Shown here: one piece after another, positions 44,536 through 57,762 of the stretch
Numbering within the stretch: the stretch's first letter is position 1
How the letters are laid out: every line of letters begins with the position of its first letter
Assembly: GCA_013433145.1 (NCBI GenBank)
Contig: CM024180.1
Coordinates: forward strand, 3,809,001 to 3,873,000
Length of the DNA: 64,000 nt
Direction: 5' to 3'
DNA from: Ascaris suum
Lineage: Eukaryota > Nematoda > Chromadorea > Rhabditida > Ascarididae
Position numbers and translations under genes: made by a program
The notes under the pieces: model-generated
Database searches by the model: none
The model's input: the letters and a program-made list of their open reading frames with translations, nothing else
What the model was told of the DNA's origin: nothing

Positions 44536-44601
44536 CTTCAAAATTACGATAATTTGATTTGCTGTATGTCGATATACTCTTCGTTTGTAAATTCGCGGGA
44601 A
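44536..44601 (-). CDS. candidate PDE3-like small basic exon
   Basis: On the minus strand, an excellent acceptor (GGTTTTTTGGTCTACAG) at 44602 and a GTGAGC donor (44530-44535) bound 66 bases, phase 0 at both ends. They encode F-P-R-I-Y-K-R-R-V-Y-R-H-T-A-N-Q and six more residues. Its phase fits directly after 61083-61202. The joined …N-P-Q-P/F-P-R-I-Y-K-R-R-V… loosely matches the Q-x-x-F-x-x-I-x-K-x-R-V that, from memory, follows the conserved block in vertebrate PDE3. A caution: a 117-codon minus frame (44544-44897) and an 84-codon one (44716-44970) overlap it in other frames, so the true structure here is not settled. Confidence 0.4.
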
Positions 44602-47600
44602 CTGTAGACCAAAAAACCGCACCTTATATGTGCTGTAAACATTGACTTCGTTTGCACGCTATTTACCCTATTGCCGCCTAGCAAATCTTGGGGGATATAT
44701 TTTTCACAAAGCAGTCTATCGTTGGACTCTAGCTGAGGAAGCTGCCCTACTCCAGGTATGAGTTTTGTTTCTGACGATGCGCGAAGATTGAGCGTGTTTA
44801 CAATATGCCATGTGTATGACACGAAAAATTGAAAACCAAAATACCGTATCACCTGAAATAAACCTCCTACGGAATAAAGCCTCAGTTTCGAATACAACAG
44901 TCACTCCCCTTGCAATTAATCTCTTAGAGTGCCCATTCTCGCTCAAAAACTGCAAAACAAAAAATTCCATTTTATGTTTAATAATTCGGTTTTTTAATTC
45001 GTTCTAAAAATTTCGCGTTTTTTATTCGATCATTGAGTTCCTTTGCAACCGATATCATCTTTTTCTTGTGTATATATCTTTGATATGTCTTAAGTATCAT
45101 TGAGGTTTTTCATTGTTCCTCACCATGGGTATCCTGTCTCAGATGAGTTCTTTAAGTTTTTGAAGATAAAATTACCGTCGATTGAAAAATTCTCAAATAA
45201 AACTTAACAGACGAGCAATTTCATAGAAATATTTAAATACGATCGAACAAAATTATTCGAGGAATATCGCATTAAAAAAAAATTAATTTTGCTTAACATT
45301 TTGATTAATAGAAAGGTCTTTTGAAGCTTTGATAAGAAAAACATGATTCAATTTACTTATATATAACTCATCAATAATATCACTCTGGAAGGTATAGATT
45401 CCAACATAGAATTTAAGTACGAGATGAATATCACTTGAAAGATGGACTAAAAGTGCTGAACTAATATGCAAAATGAAACGAATTATTCGCATAATGTTGG
45501 TCGATAAAATACGTTTCACTCAATAGCATAGTCAACATATAGAATACAGGATTTTTTTTTTGCAGAAAGCTTGTAAATAAATTATATGACATAAAAAACT
45601 TTTTATCAGCGTTTACTTCAAAAGAGCAAACAATGACGATGAAGTTTTCCCCTATCATTAGCGTAGCAATCATCATTGGAACTTAAAAATAATCCCAATG
45701 CGATACATAAAAATAACTATAAGATATTTATGGAAACCCATTCTGTAGAATATTATCAATAAAACTTCTTATTGATGGATGAGAAATAAATGTTTTATTA
45801 ATGACGATAAGCATCAGTACACATAGTAATGACAAATTTTAGACGCACACATAGGAGTATATAAAGATTGCCTTATAGATTTGATTATTAATTCCCATCT
45901 ATCGAATTATTATTTACTATATCGTTATTGATGAGGAATTATTTCCTAACCTAAAGATTCAAATAAATGCTACATTTTTCGAGTTTTATAGTGTTTCCAT
46001 CGGCTGGTAATTTATTTTGCTGATTTGTTCTGATAGGCTATAAAACAATCGTTTGGTTTTTCGCTATATGATTATTGAAAAAATTTTCTATAATTTCCCA
46101 TTTATAATCTCCAATTTTTCATAGACAGGCCTCTATTTGAGGTTTAAGCTAACCCTAAATGGCTAGTTTATTCTAGAATTTAGAATTTTCTCCATTCAAT
46201 CCCCAAATACTTTCCCTTTCCAACTTCTTAATTTCAATCCCCAACAATTCTTAATTCGTTCTTCTTGTTTCTCTATCTCGTTTAGATTGTTCAATAAAAG
46301 TGCATTATAGAAATTATTTATCATTATCATCAGATGCTAAGTAATAAAAATTCAACTTTCATTTCATTCAACTAAAAGCCGATTTGTTTCATCTGAATAC
46401 ATACATACATGGTAAAAATTTTAAAAAAATTCAAAATTTCGCATTTATATAACATATTTTAGATGATTTCTTCTAATATAAAAAAGCGCGTTTTATTCGA
46501 CTATTAAATTTTACTTTGAATTCATAATATCTATTTACAAATGATCTCAAAATGAGGGAAACAATTTGAGAGTTCCCGTTTATTTGAAGAAAAGAGTTAA
46601 ACTTCTCAAAGATGAATAGCAGACTAATTGATTGAAGCGCTCCACTTATTGCCCTTTTGATGGATAATTGTTGCTTAGCGAAATTGCACTTTTTTTGCCC
46701 CTAATCACTCGAAAAAAACAGCTGTTTTAAAGTTGTTCTGGAACATTATGTTTTAATATGCTCTTTCTTGGATTTACTTCTGCACGTATTTATACCTACG
46801 ATGAGAGTCATAAAAATTTCATTGCTCATTCGTTCAATTGAAGTGAATTTTACAACCATTTCTAAAACTTGTCAACCATCAGAGATAATCAATACGAAAC
46901 AAGAATAAATGAGAGAGCGAAGAATACAATAGTGATTAGCTAAACAAAAATAGCTGGTTATGATAACATTCGTTTCGCTATTTAAAACTATATAAACATT
47001 CATCACCGATTAATTTGCGTTGATTGTAATTTATCACAAAGAAAAAAAAATTAGAAAATAGCAAAGTTAAAAACGTTTTCTTTTGCAACAATTTCTTTCG
47101 AGGATTTCAAAAGAAAAATAGAGAAAACACTAACCGGAAATTACATAATTTGGTGAGTATGCTCTATTTAAGTTTCTTTTAGAATTGAACGCTAACGTTG
47201 AGAAGTGGATATAGAAAATATAGAAAAATTCATTTAATTATCATGCTGAATATATCACTATAACATTCAAAAAGGATGACTCAGAAAGAGCCGATATTAT
47301 TGTGGATCGGAATTGGAGCGTAATTATAAATATTCCCCGAAATATTCGCGAAATTTTTAAATATATAACTCATATAAATTATGTTTTGATGCAAATATAT
47401 TTAGTGAGGGGGTACGTCTCAACGAATCCAATATGTTATTTATTTATTTCAACGGCGTTCTTTGATCGTTGTAGAAACTTTCTAAGCATATGTCATACTA
47501 TGTCACGGGCTTATTAAGTACCACATGTTTCACACATTAATTATCAATTTCCTATTGGAACTTCCTGCCTCTCTCTGATTTTTTTTCAAACGTAAGCAAT

Positions 47601-48362
47601 CACGCTAACCTATTCAAGTAGGCTTGAAATTTGAACAAATATCGTACTAGCGGGACTAAAAACCTAGTAGATTGTAAGTTATCCAGGATTTTAGACCGAA
47701 CTAATAGAAGCAAATTACAGTCAGAGGTGATTTTTTTTCTTAATTTTAACACTTCCGGATCATACAACAGTAACTCATAGTATATAAAATTAAGGAGAAT
47801 GAAACAAAATCAAATAAAATATTAAAAAATGTGGATTTTATTCAGGATGAAGAAACGCTTGAGATTGAGATAATCCCCCTAAAGACATGGAGGATAGTGA
47901 ATAATTTCAGGACGAGTGCTTGCCAATGATTAAAATTATATCTCGTCTCATTTATTATTATTCAAAGCACATCAAAGAACAAATTATCTGTGACTTCTTC
48001 ATCCTTAAAATCCTCTTTTATCACTTTTTGAGTCGAAATGAATATTAAAACTCAAAATTTTTTAAAATTGATTGGAAATATTTTTTTGGAAATTTTTTTA
48101 ATATGGAAATTTTGAAATATTTTTTAAAATATTAGAACTCAAAATTTAAAATCTGTGACTTCATACTCTATTTCATGAAATTGTTACATTAGTTTCTTCA
48201 GCGACAAATATCTACTTTCTTTTCATTTGAGGTGATCGAGTTTAATGAATATTATTTCATAGGCAATACTTAAGATGCCCTACGATATGTAATACGACAT
48301 CATCCGCTGATAAGTCCTATTTGCAAATCTAAGATTTGTGCACACTAAAGACACATAATCAA

Positions 48363-48486
48363 TCTCTTTTTCCTTCTTCTCTCCTCCTTCCTTGTCCTTT
48401 CTTTCTCTCCCTCTCCTTTCTTCTTTCTCTCCTTGTTTATTTTCTTATCTTCTCTCTTTCCCGTTATATTTCTTTTCCTCTTTCAA
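48363..48486. repeat. long polypyrimidine (T/C) tract
   Basis: About 120 bases are almost entirely T and C, with few purine interruptions. This low-complexity tract could be triplex-prone. Confidence 0.9.
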
Positions 48487-49840
48487 TAATTTCTGAGCAG
48501 CGCATTTTTTTTCGTAAATCCATGCGCAATTTTTGCAGCCATTTTGCCCTCTCGAGCATACTTTTGCACCCAAATGACGTCATTAACGCAAATATTTTGG
48601 CGACGAATTTACAATGCGTTGCATTTGCACTAACTGGTAGGATAACGAGGCTATGCCATCGCAGAAATTGCTCATCACTTAAGTATGAAAGCAGAAAGAG
48701 CATCGTAACATCGAAAAAAAAAGGTGGGAATGCTATTTCTGCTTCCTCCTCCTTTCTATGTCAACAACCAAACGATAACCAGAATATGCAAATGAAAAGA
48801 TATGCATAATTGCAAATTATATAATCATTTCGTGCACTGAACCGATTTTACTAATGAGGCATTTTAAATGTCGAAATGAATATTCGAAAACAGCTCAACC
48901 ATTATAATAGAGAATAAGAGATGATGTTGTACAAAAAAGCGAATGAAATGAGGAACAAAGACCAAAATTGAGCGTTGGCGCATATTACGGCTGCATTGCC
49001 TCATTAGAGTTTAACCGACTGCAAATCCTCTATATAGCAAGTGTAGACAGTCAGCAAAATTGGGGGAATGGGGGAGGAGGGGACGGGTTCTCTTGAAAGA
49101 AGCATCATGTTTCGCCTGTTGCACTGGCCAGCGCGAATATGTAGAGTTCGCATATTTGCACTAATGCTCACAAATATATGAGTCTTCAAAGCTCATATCA
49201 GCAGTATGGTGAGCATTTTCCGATGGAAATGGCGTGAATATATTTCTTTATTAAATCAAAGGATACTAATTACTCTTCAAATTTCCAAATAATCATGTCT
49301 TTGCACTAGAATAAGTGAAAGAAAAATTTATGGGAACACATACTAGGAGATTAGCACGATATGCATCTTATTGCAAAGTTGCAAACATCATGCTAAGTGT
49401 TTCGATCACTAAAGAAAGAAAAACTATTGAATTGTCTTGTATGCTTTGGCTAATCACTCAACCGGTTGCGCAAACCTTCAACAAAGAAAATCATATTTTT
49501 CTTACTTCTTACTTCTATTGGAAAAATTTGAATACTAGTGAATAAATTTACACATGAAAATGCCATATATCATCTGTAGATAGCGAGAGCTAGTGCATAA
49601 GTTCGATGCCGTGCAATTACGTCCTGTATACGCAACATGCAATGATTGCCACACTCTCCAATGTACAATTAGGAGTTAAAGCAGTTCAAAGTAATATATT
49701 GATATATAATATTTGTGTATATTTGAAAATAACTATTCAAACGAATTTATGCAAAGAATATGCCTAATCTGCATATGAAAATGGAATTCATTTCATCAAT
49801 GAATGCAATTGAATTATTTCAAATAGTGTGCAGTTTTTTA

Positions 49841-49936
49841 TTTCTTTTTAATAGAGAGGCGAAAAAGAGGAGATAGAACGTTTTTATAGGGAAAAGCGAT
49901 AAATTCTTTTTTATAGAGAGAGGCGAAAAAAAAAAC
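49841..49936. repeat. imperfect duplication of an AGAGAGGCGAAAAA segment
   Basis: A TTCTTTTTAATAGAGAGGCG-like segment occurs at 49841-49872 and again at 49903-49936, with an A-run expansion in the second copy. Confidence 0.7.
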
Positions 49937-51489
49937 TAGAGCGCAATATGAGGACGATAACGATGCCGCTGACGTCATAACTTTTTCTTTGAGCAAATTT
50001 TTAGCTATTTTCTCTTCAAAGATTACGGCGTCTACTACTCTTGAGGCAATCGGCGATAATGAAGTTAGACGAAGAATCGAGTCGTTCATTCGCCGACTAT
50101 CTCCGGCTACCTTTTGAGGCGTTCTTTCTCTTCATCGTCAAAGCTTTAGAAAATAGAGTTTTTGCTGCAGTTTTTTTTTGCCAATATTGAAAAAAATAAT
50201 AATAGAATAAGAGAAGGCAGAGCTCATTCATTCATCTCCACTGTATTCCGCTCCTTCACTTTTTCCTGCTCTCTTTTCCTTCTGCTGTTTTTTCATCAAA
50301 AGCTCAATAAAAGGAATTCCACGATTTTGATCCATTAGTATAGGGGGTTTTCATAGATAGATACATCGCCGCTATAGTAAAGCAATCTACTCATAAAAGC
50401 AATAAAATCTCTAGTTGAATAATATAACAGAGATACCATCCTCGACGCGCGCTTCGATGGTTGGATGAGTGATAAAGAAGGAAGTGAATATTATATATGA
50501 GGAAAATTAATGACGTATTCAAAGATATTCATAATACCACACTTATAAACATATAAAAGATGGAACACGCACTTGAGTGTTGTCAAATCGTGAACCAGCG
50601 ATACCATAATAGAAATAAATGTATTCACTAATAAAGAGAATTAAGCAGTTAATTAAGTGAATTTTCGAATATGATTTAAGAAGCCATTCTTCTCTATTTT
50701 TTTTCTTGGGCAATCATCAAAATTGTTCCTCTTAACCTCTTCCTTTCTCTATTTGCCTCAACATTCCTCAGATGATCTCCGAATTCATCAGTCATCTCTG
50801 CTAAATAAATCGATAAGAATTAACGAAACGAAAGTAATAAACAAAATGCAATTGCATATATTCGAACAATCGCCATAAATGCGCACTTATTGTGGAAATT
50901 ATCTGAAAGAAAAGAAAAGAGAAATACGATCAACGAAAGATTGACGATTTTATGAAGCGAGCAAAACGATAAAGCAACGAACAATTGGCAACGTTCACTT
51001 CTCAATTATGAAATGTTGAAGTGAACGTGGAGAAACGATAGAAAACCAACCGCAACAACAACTGCTCCCCTTAGCCCTATGGGAAATATCTCGCTAAGAG
51101 GCGTTACTTAATCACAGATGAGTGTCTCTTTATGTATGACATCACCGAATGAAAAACGCTACATAGCAACCTAAGTAGAATTATGAATGAAATTTTATTA
51201 TTGGGGTTTTTTCGTGTTAGGGATATCTTCATCGCTTTAGATAACTCCTTCTTCTCCTACATTTCTCCTATATTCTTGCTTATTAAATAAATCGATTTTT
51301 TGAAGTGATTTTGAAGAATTTTAATTATTGCATCATACAAATCATCCAATGGTAGTCTCGTATTTGAACAATCATTTTCGTGCAGCATCTATCCGCTTAC
51401 AATAGAAAAAAATTACCGTATAAATATTTTCAAACATTAGTAATGACAATAATCTAATAATTCATAAAGAAGATTGATGAGAGTGCACA

Positions 51490-51735
51490 ATGAAGCTTAA
51501 TAGATTTCTCGTAGAATGCGTGCAATACATCCGGTCAAATACGATCCTCTTTAATGTCACAATTGATGATTTGAAACAAATAGTCGAAGAGACATACACA
51601 GACATGCCCACAGACACCAACCCTGCGATGCAATTCTCGTGTAAAATTTGCAAAAAGCACATAATAATACATGAAGTACGCATTCAACTGAGAAATTTAC
51701 CTTTTATATGCCTGATGTCCATCATAGACAGTTGA
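51490..51735 (+). CDS. small uncharacterised ORF, 81 codons
   Basis: This is an ATG-to-TGA frame on the plus strand. The peptide begins M-K-L-N-R-F-L-V-E-C, has an acidic middle (D-D-L-K-Q-I-V-E-E-T) and a C-K-I-C-K-K knuckle near residue 54. Composition is protein-like, but a 73-codon frame is open on the other strand (51462-51683). I see no poly(A) signal or splice context. Confidence 0.23.
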   Translation: MKLNRFLVECVQYIRSNTILFNVTIDDLKQIVEETYTDMPTDTNPAMQFSCKICKKHIIIHEVRIQLRNLPFICLMSIIDS

Positions 51736-54700
51736 CTGCTGGCTGCATACAATTTTCAATTGTATATTTATATGACATTTTCACATTGAAACATTACACT
51801 AGTATTGAAACAATCCAATGATTTTCTATCTGATGATGTAACGGTAATGATTCATCATTAATACTATGAGTAATCGAAGTTCAAGAAGCAAAAACTTGAG
51901 AAAATATTGAATTAGTACAGGTATGACTTGAGCATCTATCGGTTTATACCTTTCCTCATGGGAAATAATGAGAAAATGAAATTGGCTAATCAAGTGTTAG
52001 TTCAATGTTAACTCAGCGAAAATGAAAAAGCCCAGGTATCGTAAGAAAAAACATCATCGAAATGATGAGATCAAAGCGATTTTCCTGATCATTATGTAGC
52101 ATGTTTCTGATAACAGTCGATCATTCAACATACGTTAGCGTTAGCTCGCTTTCGGTGAAAGATTAGTGGGAGGGACTAAAATCAGAGGATTTCTCATAAT
52201 GGTTGAAAGAACGAAACCAGAGAGCTAATATCGAGAAAACCGACTCCCTTAAGCGGCTTTAACTTCTATTTCTTGCAACATGGGATCAAGGGAATTTTAA
52301 GAGGAACATTCAGCCAGACGGTTTTGACAAAAATTGAAACGAATAAAGAATTCATCAGATTAGAAAACTTGGAGTCTGAAAAAGAAATTCGAAGAAAACT
52401 CTGTCCGAGGTATGAGTTTTTAGCACTACTGTATATGCTCAGATTTTTCGGTGAATAAAATCTCCGATTCCCACATGAACGAAAAGAAACCAGTTGAAAT
52501 TTATAGGTCACTAAAACCAAAGTAGATTCGCAAGAATCTTTCACAACCAATCGTATTTGAAAATCGAGTTGCAGCGACGAATTTTACGTACGACACCGTC
52601 CTTTTCATGAAAAAAAAGTTATGAGTCTTTAATTTTATAGAATTATTGGAGACCATGGATAGTAAGATTTGCCCACATATGGATTCTAGAAACGCAAAAA
52701 TGAAAACACCCATTACATACTTTCGATTTGCACTCTTTGATATAAGCCGTTAACATTCATGAAAGCCTTTCTCAGAGATGTCTTCTTCAAATAACTCTGA
52801 GGATGGTTCTGGCATGTTGTAGGTGCTTTAAATAGCTCTCTGGAATTAATTGCCTGAGGCTTCATCGAACGGACTGCCGCCAATGGTCACTTCGCCTAAT
52901 GCATTTTTGCATAAATACTATTTTCGCACACTTTTTGTCCGTATGTACATTTGACGCCTACATGCTGAGTCTATTGAGCAATGAACACATATGATAACGG
53001 AGACTGGTGCTGGACTATATGAGGGAGTAGAAGTTTTGGAGTTCAGTGGCATGTATTTAAGTTTTGTGGAAATATGGCGAGCCGAAAAGGACATATTAAA
53101 TGATAAATTTTACATCAGAGAGGAAGAGTCAAAAGGGAAGAGAGGGGAAGATGACAAAGGCAACTATAAGAAGATGGAGGTAGTGTTATGTTACATTAGA
53201 CATGCAAGTGCTAATTGGTCAACATCCAGCTCGAACAACCAGGCCACTTAAGCAAGTGGTTTGCAGAAAAATAGGCCTACAAGTGAATTTCGTTGCAAAG
53301 CTGATACATGGCCTGTGACAAAGGTTTATGGCAAATGGCAACGCTCACATATGACCAAAATGCGATGTTGAGACAGAGGTGATCGTCGGCCGGCAGGTAA
53401 ACGAGATTCGTGACGCCACTTGATACTTACAGATGCCTAGAGTTAGTTGCATAGTTTGCATTATCTGCTATTTGCCTTCATAACGGATATTGTTCTCTTA
53501 TTATTTCAAGGAAACAGCTGGTTGCAGTTTTCCATGTATAATCTCCTCAAGTGAATAGGTTGCATGTCAAAAAGCGAACGAGAAAATCATGGTAGCAATA
53601 ACAGCAGTAAATATTTTTTTAACAGCAGCAAGCCAATGAAATGCCATCTTGCAGTCATTTCCTTCTCCCCTCAAAAATACAATGTGAGAGAGAAATGCTT
53701 CGAAGCGGCTGTTTAAAGAATCTTTTAGAAGATAGATTTGAAAGCAATGTGCAATATATCACCTGAAAGAGAAACGAAAAGGGATAAAAATTATAGACAC
53801 GATGCTGGAATAAATTTAATTTCGATATCAGCAGGAATTCGTTGCAATTATAGCAAAAGATGTATGCAAAAAAAAGTTAATTCACATAGCACTGAAATTT
53901 ATGCAAAATTATAGTAATATTCATAACCGTGTGAATTTTACGAAAATTTGCAATTGTTTTTGCAGAGATATTTGTCACCGGTTTAATTGAAGTGTCGGCA
54001 CACATATATGCATGAGTTGTATGCAGATATTTGTGTACCCAAAAGAGTTTGAATCTAGTAATTAGTATTGATAAAATTTATTAAATATTTTTGCATATAG
54101 AATCGTAGAAGTGATATAGTGGTATTAGCTTTCTGAAAGAGAGTTCTTACTAGTTTCGCATATACAAAAACTAATTTTGCATACATATACATATTTTGCA
54201 TACTACTTATAAGTCACAAATAGAAGTTCATTCTTCTCATTCCTCAAAAAACAATATTACTTCCATAGAGAAAATGAAGTACTGATGAGTAAGTGAGCAT
54301 TGGTGGAAATCTAATAGATAGGAGAAGAATGCATTTGTACATTTCATAAAGGGTAATCTAATCCATTTACAACTAGCAATATCATGCGAAAATTTGAGAC
54401 ATCAATACGTAGGCATCAAATTTTCCTCTCTCACCGATCAATTTCATTCGCAGGTATCCTCAAATTCGAATTCCATAATTTCAGTAAGTTTTAAAAGTTA
54501 TCGTTGAGTTAACGGGGAAGAAATTAATTGCGTTTCTTTTTTTTTGAAAATATATAATGGCTCCTCAATCGTGCTTAACGTGAACGCATACAGCGATAAA
54601 AAGAGCTGGAAAATAGAGTTTGGAAGAACTGTGATAGGAGCGAAGCTGCAAGAAACAATGATAAAATAACTAGCATTATGTGCACTCTTGCATTTCACCC

Positions 54701-54979
54701 ATCTCATCGGCAAGTTTCGTCGACTCTAAATAATTTGCAAAAATTTGCATAATAATTTTTCTACATACTAATTTATTCAACGATGTTTCTTATAAATTTT
54801 CTGCAAGGATGCTGTGAAATGTATGCAAATTTCTTGATACTTTCATATTAATTATATTGTGCACTTAAACCCATTCAAACTAGGGAATTTTTTCGGAGTG
54901 AATTATGCACGTAATTCTGCTGGATTCTTGTGACAACTAGAAAAGAATAAAGCACAAAAATGCTTGTATGTCTCACGCT
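51736..54979. other. gene-poor stretch
   Basis: A plus frame at 52273-52458 (61 codons, Lys/Glu-rich, with a GTATGA donor-like word inside) and one at 52991-53251 (86 codons) are the only open regions. Neither has a supportable gene structure. Many TGCATA/TTTGCA words occur at 53.8-54.9 kb. Confidence 0.3.
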
Positions 54980-55334
54980 TCATGAAGCATTTGTGACTTG
55001 CATGACAAGGCACAAATGCCTCATGTTTCTGGATCGCATCTTCACTAAATCTCTTCCGAAAAAAAATGATTTAAACTGCTCCTCATTTTTGACTAACATA
55101 TGAAATGTATCCTGGAACCCCTGGAAAATGTCAGAACAGCAAACGAAATCTTTCACTGCAGTGAACCTCTCTACAGTAGTTGCCATGTGCTTCGGTTGGA
55201 AATGAAAGTTTAAGTGCCGGCTGCAAAACGCGTCTTAGAGACATTTTATCTGGTTTGTGTAGGTCCCTATGTATGGCATGTCTCTGACAGTCCCAAAATT
55301 TGATGGATATGACGTTCAGTGTGTGTTCATACAT
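54980..55334 (-). pseudogene. two overlapping minus frames, possible frameshifted coding relic
   Basis: Minus frames 55131-55334 (67 codons) and 54980-55186 (68 codons) overlap by 56 bases in different phases, and both read as ordinary protein. The first has an F-W-D-C-Q-R-H-A-I-H-R-D-L segment. The second has D-I-F-Q-G-F-Q-D-T-F-H and E-E-Q-F-K-S-F. Such a step from one frame to the next is what a single-base indel in an old coding sequence would give. The W-D…H-R-D-L region hints at, but does not establish, a mariner-type transposase core. The plus strand of the second part has stops. Confidence 0.25.
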
Positions 55335-57681
55335 TGAAATGATTTACTAATTTTGAGAGGTGTTATAAGCAATAAAATTCGTTTAAAAATTCACAGATTG
55401 CATTTCGCACTTGTCGACTTAGAAGAAAGCAAACGTTTGCCTGAAGCTTTGCAGTGGGAGGTGGATGAGCGAAAATATGAACACTTTATAACGCATTCGT
55501 TTTCATTTGATGGAAATTTATGATATATTTCTGAATTGGAAAGCGCATTTGTATCACCTCTTCTAGTAAGCTTTCCACTTGTTATCATGAAACGAGCGCA
55601 GCGATAATTATAACATATATAGCTTACAGCTAAAAGTTAAATTACGTCGGTATATGTTTTTCTTCGGATTATGCGGATGTACTTCTCACCTAAAGACATA
55701 AGTAATTCCTTCGTCATTTAGGACATGACAACTCACATACCCATCCTCCAGGCGATGGGAATGTATGACTCCTTCTATGGATTCCTATAAGGGCCTCCGC
55801 ATTCATTCTGTGCGGAAATTGATAGAATATAATAGGAATTGAAATCATTTCCTCTATTGCAATATGCAAATTATCTTGACATATACGACGAAGAGATGCA
55901 ATCAATGACAGCATTGATTAGAAGTATTTCTCCTACATCACTGCTTATTTAAAATGGATTTTCAATGCAGAAAGCAAAAAATAAAAAATAAGAATATGTT
56001 CGTTCCCATAGATTGCAACAGCGAAATTAAGAAACATGTTTACAAAAAGAATGGCAAGCTTGTGAAGACAATTTGAGCTCCGTATCCCTTCTTTTCAATA
56101 TAATAAGGTCATTGTGAATCCATCAAGGGCAAACTATACAAACAGCACTTCTATTGCATGCATTGAAAAATTGCACTGCCGAAAATCTCTTTCAATTCAA
56201 AGAAAAATGGTAATGTTAGCGCTAAAAGAGATCTCGTAATTGTCGAAGACAAAAATTAGAGTACTGGATATGATGTTCTATGAAGCGACGAAAAATGCCA
56301 GCTCAAATCAACTTGCCATATTCTTTACGGTTCGATTCGATGAATGCTGATGCAGTTATTGGAGAGAAAATAAAAGTTGTTGTTTCATCACTTATCGTCT
56401 TGAATTATCGTTGAAAAATTTGCAAGTTTTTATGAATTCGCTCGAGTGTTTCCCATTGGAAGAGATCTGGTGAGTGCGAGAGCTAATGTGAGAGATGCTT
56501 GCCGCATTCACTATTATTTTATAGCACTGCGTTCATTCGTGCATATGCACTATAAAGTAGACAAGCAGAATGTCTACGAGCTTTTGACCGTCTAAGTAAA
56601 ATACTATAAAACTAGGCGATAAACTTAATCAGGTGATCCGGACATTCTATACATACCCCAACAAATTATTCGCATTACTGAAATAAAGAGATGCCTGGCA
56701 ACACCTTAACTGTTGCTGATTGAAAAATTCAGAAAATAGCAAACATTTCAGTTCTAATGATAAAAGAAAAACTTAACAACTTCAAAAATTTCTCTGATAT
56801 TCAAATTTTCTGCGCTTTTGTAAACTTGCTTGAAGGTGTAATATGGTGCGTGCGCCCAAGTACGCGTATGTAAGTATGTCTGTTTGTCGGATATTACAAA
56901 TGCCGCAACCGACCACTCAGCTCAGAGCTCAGAAATTACCCATATATAATTTCCCACCATGGCGAAATTTCCTATTGCATTCTTTATTGTTCTATCAACT
57001 TTGGAAAGGTTTTTACGAATTAACTTAAGCTCGAAAAAAATTTCCATGCACTCCATGCCGCCCTTTTTCATGTAGGTAGCTCTAGTCCAACAAAAATGAA
57101 TACTAGTAAAACCTCGTACATGATCTATGCGCCTACATGGTATATCGAGACATTATATTGCATATTCATGGCAATACTGTAGTTGTTGGTCATTTTTGGA
57201 ACCGGCTGATCGGGCGGGCAGAATACGGAAACGCGTATCGGGCCAGCGCTCGTGGAATTATGAACGTCCCTGCACTCGTTCATAATTATTGAATAAATTT
57301 CATCTAAATGGCTGCTATAAACGCAGTTGAAACACAGAATGAAAGTGCGATCTTCTGAAGAAAAAAAATGCGATGTATGCCAGCTTCTTCCAACAAATTT
57401 CACTCATTTAGCAAAGGAAAAAAATTCATACGAGCCCCTAATAAACCGAACATTCGAAGCATTTTAGTGCTGCACCTCATTCAGCGAATGCCTACATCGG
57501 TCATATGAGCAAAAACTACCTTAACAGGTGTGAAAAATAACATCTAGGTGGAAAATATATTGGTTAAGCTCACAGAATATGTAAGCATTCCTCGAGATTA
57601 TTCATACTTAACAACATTTAGTTCCATTGCCTCACAACACCTTTATAAAACAGCAGTCATTGAATTTTGCTTACTGCATAT

Positions 57682-57683
<2 letters not shown>
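55335..57683. other. non-coding stretch with one GC-rich island
   Basis: An island at about 57180-57300 is richer in G+C and open in at least three frames: one minus (57125-57403) and two plus, ending in stops near 57280-57290. No reading has both splice sites, so I leave it uncalled. The minus frame at 55391-55588 is Ser/Lys-rich and follows a CCAATTCAG acceptor but lacks a good donor. Confidence 0.3.

Positions 57684-57757
<74 letters not shown>
57684..57757. repeat. (AT)37 microsatellite
   Basis: This is an uninterrupted AT array of 74 bases. The I-Y-rich peptides across it are artefacts. Confidence 0.98.

Positions 57758-57762
<5 letters not shown>

Larger units (their letters stand above)
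44602..51489. other. long gene-poor intron-like stretch
   Basis: I see no supported exon apart from the overlapping minus frames at 44.54-44.97 kb described with 44536-44601. A 157-codon plus frame (48336-48809) starts in a pyrimidine tract and reads as S/L/F low complexity, so it is rejected as a gene. Confidence 0.4.

Noticed and set aside
48336..48809. Longest ATG ORF (157 codons, plus)
   Set aside because: Its first third is translated polypyrimidine tract (S/L/F runs). The rest shows no domain, and the antisense is also open.
56329..56339. GGTTCGATTCG, like a tRNA B box
   Set aside because: No A box, acceptor stem or cloverleaf can be folded around it.
57180..57300. GC-rich island, possible exon
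   Set aside because: Open in three frames over both strands, and no reading has both an acceptor and a donor.
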